Source of the DNA: Clostridia bacterium
GTDB lineage: Bacteria; Bacillota; Clostridia; Oscillospirales; Acutalibacteraceae
Reading direction: 5' to 3'
DNA: 19,127 bases
NCBI GenBank assembly: GCA_900770255.1
Contig: CAAGJN010000064.1
Coordinates: 1-19,127, forward strand
In this document: piece after piece, positions 16,561 through 19,127 of the stretch
How the letters are laid out: every line of letters starts with the position of its first letter
How positions within the stretch are numbered: the first letter of the stretch is position 1
Notes under the pieces: model-generated
The model's database searches: none
What the model was told of the DNA's origin: nothing
What the model saw: the letters and a program-made list of their open reading frames with translations, nothing else
Position numbers and translations under genes: made by a program

Positions 16561-16590
16561 GTATATTGTAACCTGACTGCGGAAAAAATA
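16561..16590 (+). promoter_or_regulatory. Forespore-type (sigma-F/sigma-G) promoter of spoVAC
   Basis: GTATA (16561-16565), a 15-bp spacer and GGAAAAAATA (16581-16590) match the forespore pattern of a GYATA -35 and a GGnnAnAAT-like -10. spoVA operons are forespore-expressed in Bacillus. No sigma-A promoter of comparable quality lies upstream of spoVAC. The match is by eye against the remembered consensus. Confidence 0.6.
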
Positions 16591-16610
16591 GAAGCAAAGG
16601 GGATGAAAAA

Positions 16611-17060
16611 ATGTCGCTTTCAGGAAAAGAATATGAGCGGATGACCAAGCGAGTTTCGCCGCCGAGCCCGAAGCTTTTAAACCTTGTCAAGGCGTTTAGT
16701 ATCGGAGGGCTGATATGTGCGATAGGCGAGGGCTTTTTCAAGCTCTATGAGTGGCTCGGGGCAGACGAAAAGACAGTAAGCAGCCTTGTGCCGTGTACGC
16801 TCGTCGTTATAGCCGCAGTGCTGACTGCGTTCGGTGTGTTCGATAAGATAGCGCGTCATGCAGGCGCGGGTACGCTTGTGCCGATAACGGGCTTTGCAAA
16901 CGCCGTTGTATCACCCGCAATGGAATTTCAGAGCGAGGGGAGAGTGCTTGGTACGGGCGCGAATATGTTCAAAGTCGCGGGGCCTGTAATCGTTTACGGC
17001 AGCGCCGCGGCGGTGGTTTACGGAATAGTCTACTATATTATGCTGAAAATTTTGGGGTGA
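16611..17060 (+). CDS. spoVAC: Stage V sporulation protein AC
   Basis: This 149-residue membrane protein belongs to the SpoVA complex, which carries dipicolinic acid with calcium into the developing spore and out again at germination. In Bacillus, SpoVAC behaves as a mechanosensitive channel in the spore inner membrane. The family pattern is visible: FSIGGLICAIGEG near residue 29, then hydrophobic segments around 59-78 and 120-146. The conserved loop GFANAVVSPAMEFQSEGRVLG plus TGANMFKVAGPV lies between the last two. The ATG at 16611 follows AAGGGGAT. spoVAD begins 4 nt after the stop. Confidence 0.95.
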   Translation: MSLSGKEYERMTKRVSPPSPKLLNLVKAFSIGGLICAIGEGFFKLYEWLGADEKTVSSLVPCTLVVIAAVLTAFGVFDKIARHAGAGTLVPITGFANAVVSPAMEFQSEGRVLGTGANMFKVAGPVIVYGSAAAVVYGIVYYIMLKILG

Positions 17061-17064
17061 CGTG

Positions 17065-18072
17065 ATGCCGACGAGAATAGGAAAATATACGCTCAGGCTC
17101 GACAGCAGACCGGGTATAATAGCCTCGGCTACTGCGGTCGGCAGCAAGGAGGGCGAGGGCCCGCTCGGCGGTGAGTTTGACGAGGTGTTGACAGATGGCA
17201 CGCTGGGTAAAAAGACATGGGAAAAGGCGGAGAGCGCGTTCCAGAAGCGCGCGGTTACGAAGGCGATCGAGAAAGCGGGCGTTACGGCTGAGGATCTCGA
17301 CTTTCTGTTTGCCGGCGATCTTCTGAGCCAATGCAGCGGCTCGTGCTTCGGAGCGAGGGATTTCGGAATACCGTTTGTAGGGCTGTACGGCGCGTGCTCG
17401 ACTATGGCGCTGTCAATGGCGCTCGCGGCGCTGAGCGTAGACACGGGCGCGGCAAAGCTTGCGGCAGCCGCCACGTCTTCACACTTCTGCTCGGCGGAAA
17501 AGCAGTTTCGCACGCCGCTTGAATACGGCGGACAGCGTCCGCCGACGGCACAGTGGACGGCGACGGCGGCGGGCTGCGCGGTGATAGGCGAAAACGCCTC
17601 GCCGCACATTGAAGCCGTGACGATAGGCCGCATAACCGACTATGGGGTCAAGGACGCAAACAACATGGGCGCGGCAATGGCGCCCGCCGCCTGCTCGACG
17701 ATAACGGCATTTTTGGAAGATACCGGCACGTCGCCTGAGGACTACGACATGATACTGACCGGTGATCTCGGCTATGTAGGATCGACGCTGCTCAGGGAGC
17801 TGATGAACAAGCAGGAGCATATTGATATCACGACACGGCACAACGACTGCGGACTGATGATATATCGGCTCAATGAGCAGGATGTGAACTCCGGCGGTTC
17901 CGGCTGCGGATGCAGCGCGGCCGTCGTGTGCTCGCACATAGTCAACGAGATGCGGGCGGGCAGACTAAATAAGGTGCTGTTTGTGGGCACGGGTGCGTTG
18001 CTATCGAATGTCTCGCCGCTGCAGGGCGAGACGGTGCCGTCGATAGCCCACGCGGTGCTGCTGAAAAACTGA
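17065..18072 (+). CDS. spoVAD: Stage V sporulation protein AD
   Basis: This 335-residue protein has a thiolase-like fold and is the soluble SpoVA component that binds dipicolinic acid at the spore membrane. Family stretches include SKEGEGPLGGEFD, FLFAGDLLSQCSGSCFGARD, GLYGACSTMA with Cys111, and HNDCGLMIY. It ends in the LQGETVPSIAHAVLL motif. The length is normal. I chose ATG 17065, about 6 nt after GGGGTG, which overlaps the spoVAC stop. An in-frame GTG at 17062 is too close to the SD. Both genes are probably translationally coupled. SpoVAE, the usual next gene, is absent; a 54-codon gene follows instead. Confidence 0.96.
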   Translation: MPTRIGKYTLRLDSRPGIIASATAVGSKEGEGPLGGEFDEVLTDGTLGKKTWEKAESAFQKRAVTKAIEKAGVTAEDLDFLFAGDLLSQCSGSCFGARDFGIPFVGLYGACSTMALSMALAALSVDTGAAKLAAAATSSHFCSAEKQFRTPLEYGGQRPPTAQWTATAAGCAVIGENASPHIEAVTIGRITDYGVKDANNMGAAMAPAACSTITAFLEDTGTSPEDYDMILTGDLGYVGSTLLRELMNKQEHIDITTRHNDCGLMIYRLNEQDVNSGGSGCGCSAAVVCSHIVNEMRAGRLNKVLFVGTGALLSNVSPLQGETVPSIAHAVLLKN

Positions 18073-18084
18073 AGGGGGATGTAT

Positions 18085-18249
18085 ATGAATACTGCACAGA
18101 GCATTTCAAAAAGCCTCAAGCTCGCGAGCTGCGCGCTTAACTCAATGCGCTGGCTCGACGCGATAAAGAAGCTGGCCGCAGCCGCGGCGATAATAGCGGC
18201 CGCCTGCTCGGCGTGGCACATCGCAGCGGCGTGCATGGCAAAAAAGTAA
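18085..18249 (+). CDS. Unrecognised 54-aa membrane-associated protein in the spoVA operon
   Basis: I do not recognise this gene. It begins at ATG 18085, 12 nt after the spoVAD stop, with an AGGGGGA SD at 18073-18079. An in-frame ATG at 18079 touches the SD and is unlikely. The frame ends in TAA at 18247-18249, just before a strong palindromic terminator. The protein begins MNTAQSISKSLKLASCALNS. It then has a basic amphipathic stretch (MRWLDAIKKL) and one Ala-rich hydrophobic segment at about 31-52 with two Cys, and ends in KK. It is too short for SpoVAE. The close spacing, SD and shared terminator support a real gene; a role in spore membranes is inference from position only. Confidence 0.7.
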   Translation: MNTAQSISKSLKLASCALNSMRWLDAIKKLAAAAAIIAAACSAWHIAAACMAKK

Positions 18250-18259
18250 AAAAATAACC

Positions 18260-18300
18260 AAACCGGCTGTAAAGTAATATTACTTTACAGCCGGTTTTGC
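18260..18300 (+). terminator. Terminator built on a 38-bp perfect palindrome (TGTAAAGTAA copy 5)
   Basis: AAACCGGCTGTAAAGTAAT (18260-18278) and its exact complement ATTACTTTACAGCCGGTTT (18279-18297) meet with no spacer. TTTTGCTTT follows from 18295. As RNA it makes a long hairpin that closes the spoVA operon. Its centre is the same TGTAAAGTAA/TTACTTTACA core as copies 1-4, while the outer AAACCGGC arms are unique. Confidence 0.9.
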
Positions 18301-18828
18301 TTTCCGGCATGGGCAGCCGCAATAACGGCAGTGCAAAAGCGCTCACAAAGCACAGGATGAGACATGCCCCTGCTGAGTAGCTTCTGCTCATGAGATTACC
18401 GCGGTGTGCATCAAGCCGCCGTATCTCGCAATAGCAGTCATTCAGACTTTTAAGCGAGCACCCCCCACGGCGTGTCGGCGTATATAGATACCAATTATAA
18501 TAGATGTTATATAGATGAGATAATACTTTCTCAGGCCTGCAATTTCAATGTTTTGAGCACAATATTCTATTTGTATATCGTTTCTGCACCGAACACAAGT
18601 AATAAATGACAGCTATTTTTAGAATATCACAATAATCAGTGTAATATTTCAGCTTGAAAAAAGATGTTTTTTGACCAAATGAGAAAAATAAATGCTGATA
18701 TAATGCTAATTTGTTACTGTATAACCTTTTTAGGGCAAAAAAGGGAATTTTAAACCCTACAAATTTAATAAAATTTAGAAACACTTTTAGATAAAACAAA
18801 CAAAAATAATTAAATTTTCTCAAGATTA
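18301..18828. other. Intergenic stretch, AT-rich from about 18480, no gene seen
   Basis: The first 180 bases keep the GC-rich style of the window but contain no convincing reading frame. From about 18480 to 18830 the sequence becomes clearly AT-rich. A minus-strand frame of about 96 codons at 18545-18835 has a TTG start without an SD and low-complexity Phe/Leu/Tyr/Lys content, and was not accepted. I see no transposase remnants or flanking repeats. Confidence 0.6.
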
Positions 18829-18858
18829 TTGACAAAATGTTGAAGAAAGGACTATGAT
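18829..18858 (+). promoter_or_regulatory. Sigma-A promoter of the right-end secreted protein
   Basis: TTGACA (18829-18834) and TATGAT (18853-18858) are separated by 18 bp. The predicted start near 18865 gives a leader of about 130 nt that is rich in hairpins. Confidence 0.75.
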
Positions 18859-18864
18859 TTTCGT

Positions 18865-18990
18865 AGGGGAAGTTTTGCTATCCCCTGCTTCGCAATACCC
18901 TGCGGAGCGGACGAAAAGTCGCCATGCGTTCCGACGACAGTGCGGGAAGCGGAACGCTTTATATATGGTGAAATCCTGAATATATGGAGG
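18865..18990 (+). ncRNA. Hairpin-rich 5' leader of the right-end gene
   Basis: Four stems follow one another: AGGGGA/TCCCCT (18865-18886), GCTTCGCA/TGCGGAGC with a 6-nt loop (18887-18908), GCGTTCCG/CGGAACGC with a 16-nt loop (18926-18957), and ATATAT/ATATAT (18961-18985) directly against the GGAGG SD. If transcription began further upstream, GATTTTCGT (18856-18864) could pair with ACGAAAAGTC (18911-18920, one bulge) and enclose the first two stems as a three-way junction. I compared it from memory with the main riboswitch classes and found no convincing match. Confidence 0.5.
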
Positions 18991-18997
18991 TGTAATT

Positions 18998-19127
18998 TTG
19001 AAGAAAATGAAACGGTTGTTGGCAGTCATACTCGCTTCGCTGATGGTTCTCTCGTCGGCTGTTGCCGGCGCGAGCGCGTATGAGAAGTATACGGATGATG
19101 CGCTTACAAGGTACGATTACACAAATA
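18998..19127 (+). CDS. Secreted protein, N-terminal fragment
   Basis: The first 43 codons are present before the window ends. The start is TTG 18998, 7 nt after GGAGG (18986-18990); an in-frame ATG at 19007 is 16 nt from the SD and less likely. The product starts with a textbook signal peptide: KKMKR, then a hydrophobic core (LLAVILASLMVLSSAV), then a likely signal peptidase I site at AGASA-YEKY, near residue 27. The mature part seen (YEKYTDDALTRYDYTN) does not identify a family. A structured leader precedes it. Confidence 0.75.
   Translation, partial: MKKMKRLLAVILASLMVLSSAVAGASAYEKYTDDALTRYDYTN

Noticed and set aside
18137..18391. An 84-codon minus-strand frame with a signal-like N-terminus
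   Set aside because: It reads straight through the 38-bp palindromic terminator and is antisense to the 54-aa gene, which has better start signals.
18545..18835. A 96-codon minus-strand frame in the AT-rich segment
   Set aside because: It has a TTG start with no SD, low-complexity AT-driven composition and no recognisable family. A real but degenerate gene cannot be fully excluded.
18856..18920. The three-way junction at the right end as a hammerhead ribozyme
   Set aside because: The CUGANGA and GAAA core elements are not present at the junction.
18961..18985. GGTGAAATCC in the right-end leader as part of a cobalamin or FMN riboswitch
   Set aside because: Only this short string resembles those classes; the other conserved blocks are missing and the next bases are already the SD and start codon.

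Overview
The window looks like a chromosomal housekeeping segment of an endospore-forming Gram-positive bacterium of class Clostridia. The moderately GC-rich codon use suggests a member of the Oscillospiraceae/Ruminococcaceae side of the class; this is inferred from gene content and style, not from a search. Supporting signs are a CIRCE/HrcA heat-shock operon, sporulation genes spoVAC and spoVAD, a Firmicute-type L27 with a cleavable N-terminus beside its Prp protease, strong Shine-Dalgarno (SD) sequences with some TTG starts, and many hairpin-plus-T terminators.

Layout. (1) 1-355, minus strand: 5' part of a HAD phosphatase, divergent from the heat-shock operon. (2) 462-5543: hrcA-grpE-dnaK-dnaJ behind a consensus promoter and a perfect CIRCE operator, with a structured 224-nt dnaK-dnaJ gap and a terminator after dnaJ. 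(3) 5600-10057: lon-engB-lysA from a near-consensus promoter. (4) 10058-12512: two palindromes of a TGTAAAGT family, then lgt, folD, a small PspC-domain protein and a terminator. (5) 12564-13648: rplU-prp-rpmA, with its own promoter, structured leader and terminator. (6) 13649-14411: a long intergenic stretch with two more TGTAAAG elements, a possible 25-codon ORF, a hairpin and a consensus promoter. (7) 14412-15680: a membrane-anchored DUF348/G5/3D cell-wall protein, convergent with (8) a lone LolD/MacB-type ABC ATPase on the minus strand. (9) 16561-18297: spoVAC-spoVAD plus an unlabelled 54-codon gene, behind a forespore-type promoter and closed by a 38-bp perfect palindrome. (10) 18298-18997: an AT-rich gap ending in a promoter and a hairpin-rich leader before (11) the start of a secreted protein that runs off the window.

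How the genes fit together. HrcA represses the DnaK/DnaJ/GrpE chaperone operon, and Lon degrades misfolded protein, so the left half is a protein-quality block. EngB (ribosome assembly), L21, L27 and Prp (which matures L27) form a translation theme. LysA (diaminopimelate to lysine), Lgt (lipoprotein maturation) and the 3D protein concern the cell envelope. SpoVAC/SpoVAD serve dipicolinate transport in the forespore and germinating spore.

The observations most worth following up are five TGTAAAG/CTTTACA palindromes in three intergenic regions, the 54-aa gene coupled to spoVAD with no spoVAE following it, the nested hairpins between dnaK and dnaJ, and the hairpin-rich leader at the right end. 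I saw no tRNA, rRNA, CRISPR array, transposase or prophage gene.
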